Of a stretch of 64,000 bases of DNA, positions 18,826 through 27,326 are shown one piece after another (position 1 is the stretch's first letter; the number at the start of each line of letters is the position of its first letter). The translations under genes were made by a program, and so were the position numbers. Location of the stretch: the NCBI GenBank assembly GCA_012523405.1, contig JAAYIN010000003.1, forward strand, positions 44,508-108,507. Reading direction: 5' to 3'. Under the pieces are notes generated by a model. It was not told the origin of the DNA and made no database searches. It saw only the letters and a program-made list of their open reading frames with translations. The stretch comes from Clostridiales bacterium (GTDB lineage: Bacteria > Bacillota > Clostridia > Christensenellales > Aristaeellaceae).

Positions 18826-20226
18826 TCAGATTGCATTCTCCGGCGCCAATTCGGATTTGAGCGGTTCATCCTTGCTAAGCTGGCGATAGGTAAGCACTAG
18901 CACGAGGACTGACGGCACAAACGCAATAAGATCCGATATGGGCATGGAATACAAGATGCCATCAAGACCCATATAGCGTGGTAAAATCATGACGAGCGGC
19001 ACACTCAGCAGCACCTCGCGCAGGAAGGACAAGCCCGTTGAAAGCCAAGGTCTGCCCATTGCCTGCAAGAAGATGAAGGATGCTTTGTTTACGCAAGCAA
19101 GCACCACCATCGCAAGATAGGTTCTGAACGCGACCACAGCAAACTGCATATATAGATCACTTTCAGAGCCAAAGAGCGATATCAGCTGTGCGGGGAAGAA
19201 TTGGAATAAGCAGAGCGCAACAACGCCAACGATAGCCTCACAGCCAATCAAGCGCACCAAAATCCCCTTCACGCGATCCTTGCGGCCTGCGCCGATATTA
19301 TAGCCAACAATCGGGATGCAGCCAGCGGAAATACCGATGACAATGGACATCACGATCTGAAAGAATTTGCATACGATGCCGATTACGGTGATCGGGATAT
19401 CTGCGCCATAGATAGACGCTGAGCCGTAGGTACGCAGCATGTTCTGAGTAAAGCCCATGGAAATAACCATGGAAAGCTGGGAAAGCAAAGTACAGAGCCC
19501 CAGCGTGATGAACTTCATAATCAAAGAGCCATTCAGGCGGAAGCTGATTTTACTCAGTTTGATCGCCTTCATACGGAATATATAGGCAAGTGACAACCCC
19601 GCGGATAGCAATTGACCAAGTACCGTTGCAATAGCGGCTCCGCGCATACCCCAGCCCAAAACAAAGATTGCAATGGGGTCAAGAATGATGTTAAGCACCG
19701 CACCGCCCAGCATGCAAAGCATGGCAAATTTGGGGTTTCCATCGGAGCGAATGATAGGATTAAGGGTATTGGCGAACATGTAGAACGGAATACCAATCGT
19801 AATCCAAGTGAAATATTCCTTTGCATAGGGCAAGTTGTTCTCCGTCGCTCCAAATGCGTAGAGTATCGAATCCTGAAAAACGAAATAGATGACAGTCAGC
19901 AAAAGGCTGGCAACAAGCGAAATGATGATCGCGTTGCCGACGCTTTTATGCGCGCTATCAGGGTCCTTTGCACCAAGGCGAATGCTCACAAACGTGCATG
20001 CGCCATCACCGATCATAGTTGCTATCGCAAGCGCAATTACCGTCATTGGGAATACGACATTGGTTGCACCATTGCCTAGAAAACCAACACCCCAGCCAAT
20101 GAACACCTGATCCACGATATTGTACAATGCGCCGACCAGCAACGAGATAATGCACGGCACAGCAAATTTCCGCATCAGTTTGCCTATTTTCTCCGTCTCT
20201 AAAAAGTCGTTTGCTTGATGCTCCAT
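18826..20226 (-). CDS. MATE family multidrug/cation antiporter
   Basis: 466 residues, about 12 membrane segments in two MatE halves. Start at 20226 (MEHQANDFLETEKIG) follows AAGGGGGT. N-terminal 'KLMRKFAVPCIISLLVGALYNIVDQVFIG' and 'TMIGDGACTFVSIRLG' are typical of the DinF/NorM-like branch in Clostridia. Exports drugs or metabolites using an ion gradient. A terminator-like hairpin lies in its own leader, and the LysR gene is upstream on the same strand; see those entries. Confidence 0.93.
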   Translation of the reverse strand: MEHQANDFLETEKIGKLMRKFAVPCIISLLVGALYNIVDQVFIGWGVGFLGNGATNVVFPMTVIALAIATMIGDGACTFVSIRLGAKDPDSAHKSVGNAIIISLVASLLLTVIYFVFQDSILYAFGATENNLPYAKEYFTWITIGIPFYMFANTLNPIIRSDGNPKFAMLCMLGGAVLNIILDPIAIFVLGWGMRGAAIATVLGQLLSAGLSLAYIFRMKAIKLSKISFRLNGSLIMKFITLGLCTLLSQLSMVISMGFTQNMLRTYGSASIYGADIPITVIGIVCKFFQIVMSIVIGISAGCIPIVGYNIGAGRKDRVKGILVRLIGCEAIVGVVALCLFQFFPAQLISLFGSESDLYMQFAVVAFRTYLAMVVLACVNKASFIFLQAMGRPWLSTGLSFLREVLLSVPLVMILPRYMGLDGILYSMPISDLIAFVPSVLVLVLTYRQLSKDEPLKSELAPENAI

Positions 20227-20251
20227 GATGAAGACCCCCTTAAAAATCAAT

Positions 20252-20293
20252 AAAAAAAGCCCGCATATTAGCTGGACTTACGCTAATATGCGG
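20252..20293 (-). terminator. Terminator hairpin in the leader of the MATE gene
   Basis: CCGCATATTAGC (20261-20272) pairs perfectly with GCTAATATGCGG (20282-20293); on the minus strand it is followed by a seven-T run (20252-20258). It lies about 25 bases before the MATE start and only a few bases after the predicted start point from the promoter at 20307-20335. It can end LysR readthrough, but a transcript from the MATE promoter also has to pass it. Confidence 0.8.
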
Positions 20294-20306
20294 CTCACTT
20301 ATGGTT

Positions 20307-20335
20307 ATCATATCAATCATTGCAGAATAATTCAA
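20307..20335 (-). promoter_or_regulatory. Promoter of the MATE gene
   Basis: Minus strand: -35 TTGAAT (20330-20335), exactly 17 bases, -10 TATGAT (20307-20312). The expected start point is near 20300, directly before the leader hairpin. Confidence 0.65.
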
Positions 20336-20439
20336 GCGGAAATTTTGAAATTCTTTCTCTTTTATGATGCTGTACTTTTTAATCGGTATCATGAAGACCT
20401 TATATTATGCGGTTCTATGCATTTGATTTATGCGATTCC

Positions 20440-20464
20440 TGCATGAATAGGTCGTTATTATGCA
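20440..20464. promoter_or_regulatory. TGCAT-type operator candidate upstream of the MATE gene
   Basis: Inverted repeat that on the minus strand reads TGCATAA-n9-ATTCATGCA. The same two arms occur at 21387-21413 upstream of the divergent operon. Further TATGC/TGCAT words lie at 20404-20434. Both places flank the LysR gene, so it is a candidate LysR site. Confidence 0.45.
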
Positions 20465-20476
20465 TGAAGAATTGCC

Positions 20477-21352
20477 TCAAATGGACTTAATGAGGTTGAG
20501 AAAATGCTTTGCACCTGTGCTGATCTGCCCTGCCTTGGGATAGGCAACGCTGATGGAGGTCGTAACGCGAGGCTCAATATCAATAATCTTCAAATCCGCA
20601 TTGTTCATAAAGGCAATCGGCGTTTTCATGAGCAGGGCAATTCCCATGCCTTTCCTGACCAAATCGATGATGTTCTCTGCTCGATGTCCCGTAAACACAA
20701 CTCGTGGTTCAAACCCTGCTTTTTGGCATTCGCGCACACAAAGCGAGTACATAAATGTATCCTTTGCAAGCATCATGAGCGATTCATTTCTGAGCTGCTC
20801 AAGGTGAATCACATTTTCCTTTGCCAGTGGATGTCCCTTGGGCATAATGGCGGCTAAAGTGTCTGTTGCATAGAGAATCTTGTTAAACTCATTGTCCTTG
20901 TCATCCCACTCACGGATGAAGGCAAGGTCGCATTGATTAGACCTGAGCATTTTGGTGAGCTGCAGGGAATCTCCCTCAATAATATCAAGGGTAAAGCGTG
21001 GGTTTTCATTCCTGAACTGCATCAGCGCGTCGGTGATTTTGTACTGGGACATAACGGGAATCGAGCCAATGCGAACGTTGCCATGTTCATCGTTAAGCGC
21101 ATTGCCAAGGGCAGAGGTGTACTCATATTGAATGCGCGAGATTGATTTGGCATAGGGAAGGAATAACTGACCAAATGCATTTAAGTTCACCTTACGAGTC
21201 GTTCTATCAAATACAGATGCTCCCAGATCCTCTTCAAGCGTTTTGATATGCCTAGAGAGTGTGGATTGGGAAATAAACAGCTTTTCCGCTGCTTCCATGA
21301 AGTTTCCCGTTTCAGCAAGGATTACGAATTCACTGATATAGTTAATGTCCAT
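20477..21352 (-). CDS. LysR family transcriptional regulator
   Basis: 291 residues; start at 21352 (MDINYISEFVILAETG) follows ATAGGAGTG. Winged helix-turn-helix 'NFMEAAEKLFISQSTLSRHIKTLEEDLG', then the effector-binding domain with 'GHVRIGSIPVM' type start ('GNVRIGSIPVMSQYKIT'). Divergent from the ceramidase-like/oligopeptide transporter operon and in line with the MATE gene. It likely controls one or both; shared TGCAT inverted repeats support this. Confidence 0.93.
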   Translation of the reverse strand: MDINYISEFVILAETGNFMEAAEKLFISQSTLSRHIKTLEEDLGASVFDRTTRKVNLNAFGQLFLPYAKSISRIQYEYTSALGNALNDEHGNVRIGSIPVMSQYKITDALMQFRNENPRFTLDIIEGDSLQLTKMLRSNQCDLAFIREWDDKDNEFNKILYATDTLAAIMPKGHPLAKENVIHLEQLRNESLMMLAKDTFMYSLCVRECQKAGFEPRVVFTGHRAENIIDLVRKGMGIALLMKTPIAFMNNADLKIIDIEPRVTTSISVAYPKAGQISTGAKHFLNLIKSI

Positions 21353-21386
21353 GTTCACACTCCTATTATAGCATACGCTAGTATCT

Positions 21387-21413
21387 TGCATAAGAGCTAT
21401 GTCGATTCATGCA
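21387..21413. promoter_or_regulatory. TGCAT-type operator candidate between LysR gene and divergent operon
   Basis: TGCATAA-n11-ATTCATGCA, an inverted repeat centred roughly 80 bases before the predicted start point of the operon at 21444-21472. LysR recognition sites commonly lie near -65. Shares both arms with the site at 20440-20464. Confidence 0.5.
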
Positions 21414-21443
21414 GTTTGTGCATAAATTATAGCTAAAAGCGGT

Positions 21444-21472
21444 TTGCTTGTCAAGGTGGCAGGTAATATACT
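21444..21472 (+). promoter_or_regulatory. Promoter of the ceramidase-like/oligopeptide transporter operon
   Basis: -35 TTGCTT (21444-21449), 17-base spacer, -10 TATACT (21467-21472), 51 bases before the first start codon. The weak -35 fits activation by the divergent LysR. Confidence 0.6.
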
Positions 21473-21523
21473 GTGTACAAACAGGTTGATGATAAACCAA
21501 ATCAAACACATGGAGGCACCGTG

Positions 21524-22750
21524 ATGAGAGCTAGTAGTGCAAAAAGCGAATTGATATTCTCAGAAGGTTTTTTTCCTACAGAAGGATTCAATGTTCTTCT
21601 CACGCCTCTGTATGTGAGAGTCGTGTTGATACAAGCAGATATCAAAATAGTGCTGGTGAGCATCGAGATGACTTCGTTACCGGCAGATGAAATTGCTGCG
21701 CTAAAGGATATCGTTCTGCGCGAAACAAACGCGGATACATGCTGGATATGTGTCACTCACACTTTTTCTGCTCCGCATGTCATGCCTGATTTCGTACTGA
21801 GAACAGATGATGATAAGAAGCACAAGCGTGATTTACAAGCTGCTCTTTATAATGCAACGCGGCTTGCCTCAGCGGATGCTGCATCTTCCATGGTCAATGC
21901 CAAGATGAGCATCGGCTCAGATGAATGCAGCGTATGCATCAACCGTGACATTGAAACGGTGGACGGCTGGTGGGTTGGAAACAGCGGCACAGGCGCAACC
22001 AACAAAACGCTGACCGCCATTCATATCATAGATGACGCAAACCAAACCATCGCAGTCTTAGTCCACTATGCAGTGCAATCATCCGTTCTTGATGGTTCGA
22101 TGATGTCAACGGGCGGAAAAGCAGTTTCAAGCGATTTAGCAGGAACGATGGCAGCGAAGCTGGAAGCGCAAATCGGCGGAACAGTCCTCTTCCTCGTCGG
22201 TGCGGCGGGCGATCAGGCACCCATCGGGAAGGCGAAATCCTGCAAGTTTGATCAAGCGCGAAAGCTCATGGAGTACGATTTACAGGATGATGGCATCGAA
22301 ATTTGCAATACATTATCAGATCAAATGGTCATTGCAGCAACCTGCGCCATCCAATCAGCAAAGCCGGTCGCCTCGAACGAGGTTTTCGTTCAAGACGCGG
22401 CCGTTATCGTTCCTGCCAAAGAGATGAAGCCGCTGCACGAGCTGTACCCCACGCGCATTCCTCCTTATATTTCGAAAGGCACGATGGAAACGCCGATCTT
22501 CCTCATGGGTCTGGGAGATATCACACTAGTTGGTGTACAGCCTGAGCTCAACTGCCTCACTGCTAAGGAGGTCACGGATGCCCATCCCACCGCACTCATC
22601 GTCACTATGGTCAATGGCGGTGCAAAATACATGGCGGATAAAGACTCCTATCAGCGCATCACATACGAAGCGATGAACTCCCCCTTTGGCAAAGGCGCAG
22701 CCGAAATCCTAGCCTCCAAGGTCAAGGAAATGCTCGCCTCTCGCCCCTAA
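21524..22750 (+). CDS. Neutral/alkaline ceramidase-like hydrolase, intracellular
   Basis: 408 residues; start at 21524 follows GGAGG. No signal peptide. Resembles the bacterial ceramidase-like family: 'SIEMTSLPADEIAALKDIV', 'ICVTHTFSAPH' (the family motif is usually HTHSGP/HTHSAP, so one of the paired histidines is Phe here), 'VLFLVGAAGDQAPI' and 'MVNGGAKYMADKDSYQRITYEA' near the end. First gene of a nine-gene operon with an oligopeptide-type transporter. True substrate is open; many bacterial members are unlikely to act on ceramide, and the altered histidine adds doubt about zinc binding. Confidence 0.7.
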   Translation: MRASSAKSELIFSEGFFPTEGFNVLLTPLYVRVVLIQADIKIVLVSIEMTSLPADEIAALKDIVLRETNADTCWICVTHTFSAPHVMPDFVLRTDDDKKHKRDLQAALYNATRLASADAASSMVNAKMSIGSDECSVCINRDIETVDGWWVGNSGTGATNKTLTAIHIIDDANQTIAVLVHYAVQSSVLDGSMMSTGGKAVSSDLAGTMAAKLEAQIGGTVLFLVGAAGDQAPIGKAKSCKFDQARKLMEYDLQDDGIEICNTLSDQMVIAATCAIQSAKPVASNEVFVQDAAVIVPAKEMKPLHELYPTRIPPYISKGTMETPIFLMGLGDITLVGVQPELNCLTAKEVTDAHPTALIVTMVNGGAKYMADKDSYQRITYEAMNSPFGKGAAEILASKVKEMLASRP

Positions 22751-22813
22751 TCAACTCCGAATCAATGACGCCCTATCGAGGGCGTGATGATATAAACGAA
22801 AGGTGGAAAAAAC

Positions 22814-24373
22814 ATGTTTAAATCCAATTCCCGTCTGCTCAAGGTTCTATCAATGGTTCTGTGCCTATCGATGCTTCTATCCTTGACCGGCCTCGCGGCG
22901 ATCGCGGAGGAAGATAGCTCCAAGGTTGTTGTTGCACTCGCAAGCGACCCCCAGAACATCGGACCTTTCCAGGGCATGTCACAGGGACGCATCGGCATCC
23001 TGTACACAACCTATGAATTTCTAGTTGCCAACATCGGCGGCGACATGAAGGGCGTCATGATGAAGGACTATACAATGATTGACGACCTGACCTATCAATG
23101 TGAAATCTATGATTATATCTACGATCAAGCAGGCAACCAAGTCACTGCATCAGACGTTGCATTCTGCTACAACACCGCCATTGCTTCGGGCAATCTACCC
23201 AAGCTTGGCTCCATCGAGAGCATTACCGTTGTGAGCGACTATGTGGTTGAATTCAAGTTCACCAACCTCGCAATCGGCGACCTATGCGCCCTATGGATGG
23301 AATGCCCCATCGTTACGCAGGCTTCCTACGAAGCAAGTGCTGATCAGATGGCAACTGACCCCGTAACCACCTCTGCTTACCAGTGTGTTGAGTATGTATC
23401 AGGCTCCAAGATGGTATTTGAAGATCTTGGCAAGTACTGGCAGACCGATGATTCCCTAGTACAGAGCACCTCCAAGCACAATGTGGGGACCATTCAGTTT
23501 GACATCGTCAGCGACTCCGCACAGCGCACAAACGCTCTGAAGACTAAGGCAATTGACGTAACCAACTGGCTGGCTGATGCTGACATCGTAGATTTCCAAG
23601 GCGTTGAAGGCTATCAAGTTTCACAAATTCCTGACAACGTAACTAACTTCCTGCTCTTCAACTGCGACGAGGAAAAGGGCGTATTTGCAAACAATGTTAA
23701 GCTTCGCGAAGCAGTTGCCTATGCAATCGACAAAGAAATGCTTCTTGAAGGCGCATACAGCGGAAATGGCAAGGTTGTCAAGACTTGGGGCAATACCAAG
23801 TATGCTGACTATCAGGCAAGCTGGGACGAGGAAGAATACTTCTCCTATGACCTAGAAAAAGCAATGGGCCTCATGGCTGAATCCGGTGTTTCTTCCCTTG
23901 ATATCAAGCTCATGTACATCTCAACGGACGAAGCAACGAAGATGGCTACCATCATTCAGGCGCTTCTCATGCCCATGAACATCAACGTCACTTTATGCCC
24001 CTATGACCAACAGCTCGCTAATGAGTATAAGTATAAGCCCGAAGAATGGGATCTGCTCCTTGATCAGGGCGGTTCAACCTCCTACTTGGTCAATGTATGG
24101 AAGCTTGGCTGGGATGCAAGCGGTTACGTACATGGCGGCGCAGAGAACTTCGTAAAGGACGAAACCCTCCAGAACCTGCTTAACGTTGCATTGGGCATCG
24201 AAACCCATAACGACGAGAGCATGGACGCTTTCCACCAGTACCTCAAAGAGCAGTGCTACGGTGTTGGCCTTGTACAGAACATGGGTAATATCGCGCACAC
24301 CACCAAGATCACCAATGTTGTAGTTGATGCTCGCGGACAGGTAACTCCTGGCGCTTGCAACTACGCAAACTAA
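22814..24373 (+). CDS. Oligopeptide-type ABC transporter substrate-binding protein (family 5)
   Basis: 519 residues with a signal peptide (LLKVLSMVLCLSMLLSLTG, cleavage near IA-EED). SBP_bac_5 features: 'ALASDPQNIGPFQG', 'YDYIYDQAGNQVTASDVAFCYN', 'VVEFKFTN', 'NVKLREAVAYAIDKEMLLEGAY', 'GVSSLDIKLMY'. It delivers a peptide or other medium-size ligand (family members also carry sugars, opines and nickel) to the permeases at 24490-26320. The neighbouring hydrolases suggest an ester- or glycoconjugate-type ligand (inference). Confidence 0.93.
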   Translation: MFKSNSRLLKVLSMVLCLSMLLSLTGLAAIAEEDSSKVVVALASDPQNIGPFQGMSQGRIGILYTTYEFLVANIGGDMKGVMMKDYTMIDDLTYQCEIYDYIYDQAGNQVTASDVAFCYNTAIASGNLPKLGSIESITVVSDYVVEFKFTNLAIGDLCALWMECPIVTQASYEASADQMATDPVTTSAYQCVEYVSGSKMVFEDLGKYWQTDDSLVQSTSKHNVGTIQFDIVSDSAQRTNALKTKAIDVTNWLADADIVDFQGVEGYQVSQIPDNVTNFLLFNCDEEKGVFANNVKLREAVAYAIDKEMLLEGAYSGNGKVVKTWGNTKYADYQASWDEEEYFSYDLEKAMGLMAESGVSSLDIKLMYISTDEATKMATIIQALLMPMNINVTLCPYDQQLANEYKYKPEEWDLLLDQGGSTSYLVNVWKLGWDASGYVHGGAENFVKDETLQNLLNVALGIETHNDESMDAFHQYLKEQCYGVGLVQNMGNIAHTTKITNVVVDARGQVTPGACNYAN

Positions 24374-24388
24374 TAGACTATCGATGAT

Positions 24389-24426
24389 GGCGTTGCGGTG
24401 CAAAGCTTCAAAATGCCCGCAACGCC
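24389..24426 (+). terminator. Hairpin between binding-protein and permease genes
   Basis: GGCGTTGCGG (24389-24398) pairs with CCGCAACGCC (24417-24426). No T run follows on the plus strand, so it may protect the binding-protein mRNA 3' end or cause partial termination. Confidence 0.65.
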
Positions 24427-24489
24427 ACTTCTATCAAATCAAAAAGTCACTTCGGCAAAAAGCACGAAGCTAGACAGAAAGGATGCATC

Positions 24490-25449
24490 ATGAGCCGTTT
24501 TATCATCAAGAGGCTTTTATGGACAATCCCGGTCATGCTTGGCATCGCGATACTTATTTTTTCCATTATGTATGTCTGTCCGGGTGATCCCGCTGCATCG
24601 CTGCTTGGCAATGGTGCAACACAGGTCGAATTGCAAGCAAAGCGGGAGGAAATGGGACTCAATGATCCCTATCTCATCCGCCTTGGCAGATATCTCAAGC
24701 AGGTGTTCATCGATTTTGATCTAGGCGATTCTTATATGTATGGCACCCCTGTTATTGATGGACTACTGGCACGAATGAAGTATACGCTGATCATCGCATT
24801 TACCTGTATGGGACTGCAAATCCTTGTGGGGACACCGCTTGGCATCATTGCGGCGACCCACAGGAACGGACTGGCAGACAGATTCTGCATGTTTATTGCA
24901 CTCCTAGGTGTATCCATTCCCGCTTTTTGGCTCGCGCTGATGATGGTTGTCGCATTTGCAGTCAATCTCAATTGGCTCCCCGCTTACGGTGTTGGCGGGA
25001 TCGAGTTCTACATCATGCCCTGCCTAGCCAACTGCTTTGCAGGCATCGCAACACAGGCGCGTCAGACTCGCTCCAGCATGCTGGAGGTCATTCGCTCCGA
25101 TTACGTCGTGACTGCGCAAGCAAAGGGTTTGAGCAAGAACGAAGTACTCCTCAAGCACGCGCTGCCCAATGCGCTCATCCCCATCATCACCATCGTTGGT
25201 AATGGCATGGGCATGATGCTGGGCGGTACGGTTGTTATTGAAAACGTATTTTCGATCCCCGGCGTTGGTAACTACATGATGAGTGCAATTGGCAGCCGCG
25301 ACTATCCCATCGTGATGGGCGGCGTGCTGATTCTAGGGCTTCTCTTTAGCCTGATCATGCTGCTGGTGGATATTGTATACGCCTTCATTGATCCAAGAAT
25401 CAAGGCGCAATATGAAGGACAGCAAAGGAGGAAGAAACATGCAGCGTAA
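24490..25449 (+). CDS. Oligopeptide-type ABC transporter permease, DppB/OppB type
   Basis: 319 residues, six membrane segments, N-terminal 'MSRFIIKRLLWTIPVMLGIAIL' typical of DppB. The inner loop has 'RQTRSSMLEVIRSDYVVTAQAKGLSKNEVLLKHALPNALIP' (EAA motif region) and the C-terminus 'GVLILGLLFSLIMLLVDIVYAFIDPRIK'. The next permease gene starts inside its last codons, so the two are coupled. Confidence 0.95.
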   Translation: MSRFIIKRLLWTIPVMLGIAILIFSIMYVCPGDPAASLLGNGATQVELQAKREEMGLNDPYLIRLGRYLKQVFIDFDLGDSYMYGTPVIDGLLARMKYTLIIAFTCMGLQILVGTPLGIIAATHRNGLADRFCMFIALLGVSIPAFWLALMMVVAFAVNLNWLPAYGVGGIEFYIMPCLANCFAGIATQARQTRSSMLEVIRSDYVVTAQAKGLSKNEVLLKHALPNALIPIITIVGNGMGMMLGGTVVIENVFSIPGVGNYMMSAIGSRDYPIVMGGVLILGLLFSLIMLLVDIVYAFIDPRIKAQYEGQQRRKKHAA

Positions 25450-26320
25450 TGGGCAAGCAGTGAACGAACGCCTCCGCAAGGAGAGTCAGCTTTCACAGAT
25501 CATGGCAAGACTCAAGAAGAACAAAGCCGCATTATTTGGCTTATGCTTGATTGTTGCGCTTCTTCTGGTTGCTGTTCTATCTCCTTGGATTTCCCCCTAT
25601 GACTACACTAAAATGGATATCCAGAACATGTACGCAAAGCCCTCAGCAGAGCATATCTTTGGCTGCGATGAGCTGGGACGCGATATTTTTTCCCGTATTC
25701 TGTATGGCTCTCGCGCATCGCTGAGCCTTGGCATGATCGCTTCGGTTGCAGGAACGCTGGTCGGCATCGTGATCGGCTCCATCGTTGGCTACTATGGCGG
25801 CTGGGTGGAGACGCTGGTGATGCGCTTGCTTGACATCATTCAGGCAATTCCAGGCATGCTGCTCGCAATCGCGATCTCAGCAGCCCTTGGACCGGGTTTT
25901 ACGAACACCATACTCGCCTTATCCATCGGCGGCATCCCCATGACCGTGCGCCTCCTTCGCGGCTCGATTCTCTCTATCCGCAAACAGGAGTACATCGAAG
26001 CCGCCGAAAAAATCAATTGCAGTAAATTCCGCATTATTACCACTCATATCCTGCCCAATAGCATTGCTCCCTTGATCGTATCGGTCACGATGGGCATTGG
26101 CAATACCATTTTATCAGCAGCAGCGCTGAGCTATATTGGTCTTGGCGTACAGCCTCCAACCCCCGAATGGGGCGCAATGCTATCCGCTGGTAAGTCAGTC
26201 ATCACAAAATACCCGCATCTTTGCATCTTCCCGGGACTCGCGATCATGGTCGTGGTATTGTCCTTTAACATGCTGGGCGATGGATTGCGCGATGCAATGG
26301 ATCCAAAACTAAAGAACTAA
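25439..26320 (+). CDS. Oligopeptide-type ABC transporter permease, DppC/OppC type
   Basis: 293 residues; start at 25439 (MQRNGQAVNERL) follows AAGGAGG and overlaps the previous gene by 11 bases. DppC features: 'NKAALFGLCLIVALLLVAVLSPWISPYDY', 'HIFGCDELGRDIFSRILYGSRASL', EAA-type loop 'EYIEAAEKINCSKFRIITTHILPNSIAPLIV', and C-terminal 'MLGDGLRDAMDPKLKN'. Confidence 0.95.
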   Translation: MQRNGQAVNERLRKESQLSQIMARLKKNKAALFGLCLIVALLLVAVLSPWISPYDYTKMDIQNMYAKPSAEHIFGCDELGRDIFSRILYGSRASLSLGMIASVAGTLVGIVIGSIVGYYGGWVETLVMRLLDIIQAIPGMLLAIAISAALGPGFTNTILALSIGGIPMTVRLLRGSILSIRKQEYIEAAEKINCSKFRIITTHILPNSIAPLIVSVTMGIGNTILSAAALSYIGLGVQPPTPEWGAMLSAGKSVITKYPHLCIFPGLAIMVVVLSFNMLGDGLRDAMDPKLKN

Positions 26321-26333
26321 GGAGGGTCAACTC

Positions 26334-27323
26334 ATGAGCAAAGAAAATAAAGCTTTTCTATCGATTAAAAATCTCACGATAGAATATACATCCGATGGCG
26401 ATGTCATCCATGCCGTGAATGACGTCTCCTTGGAACTGGAAAAAGGCAAGACGCTTGGACTCGTTGGCGAAACAGGCGCAGGCAAAACCACGATTGCAAA
26501 ATCAATTCTTAAGATTCTCCCCGAGCCTCCTGCACGGATTACCTCAGGCGAAATCTGGTTTGACGGTAAAGAACTGCTGAATGCACATCATGACGAAATG
26601 CGCCATATCCGCGGCAAGCGCATTGCAATGATTTTCCAAGACCCCATGACCGCGCTTAATCCCATCATGCGCGTTGGCAAGCAGATTGCAGAGGTTATCG
26701 AGCTGCATGAGAATGTGAGCCGCGCAAAGGCAGAGGAAAATGCGAAGAAAATGCTAGAGATGGTCGGCATCCCTGCAGCACGCTATCGCGAGTACCCGCA
26801 CCAATTTTCAGGCGGTATGAAGCAGCGCGTTGTCATCGCCATAGCACTTGCCTGCAGCCCCGACCTTCTTCTCGCTGATGAGCCTACCACAGCCCTTGAC
26901 GTGACAATTCAGGCGCAGGTGCTTGACATGATCAACGATCTAAAGGCAAAGTATAATACCTCCATGATCATGATCACTCATGACCTAGGCGTCGTTGCTG
27001 AAGTCTGCGACAATGTCGCGGTGGTTTATGCAGGCGAAATCGTAGAATATGGCACCAGAGAGCAAATCTTCCACAGCCCTAGCTTCCCCTATACCAAGGG
27101 ACTCTTTGGCTCACTCCCCGGTCTCAAGTCGGATGTGAAGCGGCTATCCCCCATTGAAGGTCTCCCGCCTGACCCGTCCAATTTGCCAAAAGGCTGCGCG
27201 TTTAATCCCCGCTGTCCCCATGCCACGGATGCTTGCAGGCAAGGCCGCATCGGGCTTATTGATATCGGTGCAGGGCACCTTTGCCGCTGCTGCCAAATCG
27301 ACTCAACTCAGAAGGAGGGGTAG
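26334..27323 (+). CDS. Oligopeptide-type ABC transporter ATPase, DppD/OppD type
   Basis: 329 residues behind GGAGGG. Walker A '[18 protein letters not shown]', Q-loop '[12 protein letters not shown]', signature '[16 protein letters not shown]', Walker B '[14 protein letters not shown]', switch His in '[12 protein letters not shown]'. The C-terminal oligopeptide extension has the cysteine set '[15 protein letters not shown]' and a final CRCC, which in relatives can hold an iron-sulfur cluster. Works as a pair with the next gene. Confidence 0.95.
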   Translation: MSKENKAFLSIKNLTIEYTSDGDVIHAVNDVSLELEKGKTLGLVGETGAGKTTIAKSILKILPEPPARITSGEIWFDGKELLNAHHDEMRHIRGKRIAMIFQDPMTALNPIMRVGKQIAEVIELHENVSRAKAEENAKKMLEMVGIPAARYREYPHQFSGGMKQRVVIAIALACSPDLLLADEPTTALDVTIQAQVLDMINDLKAKYNTSMIMITHDLGVVAEVCDNVAVVYAGEIVEYGTREQIFHSPSFPYTKGLFGSLPGLKSDVKRLSPIEGLPPDPSNLPKGCAFNPRCPHATDACRQGRIGLIDIGAGHLCRCCQIDSTQKEG

Positions 27324-27326
27324 AAA

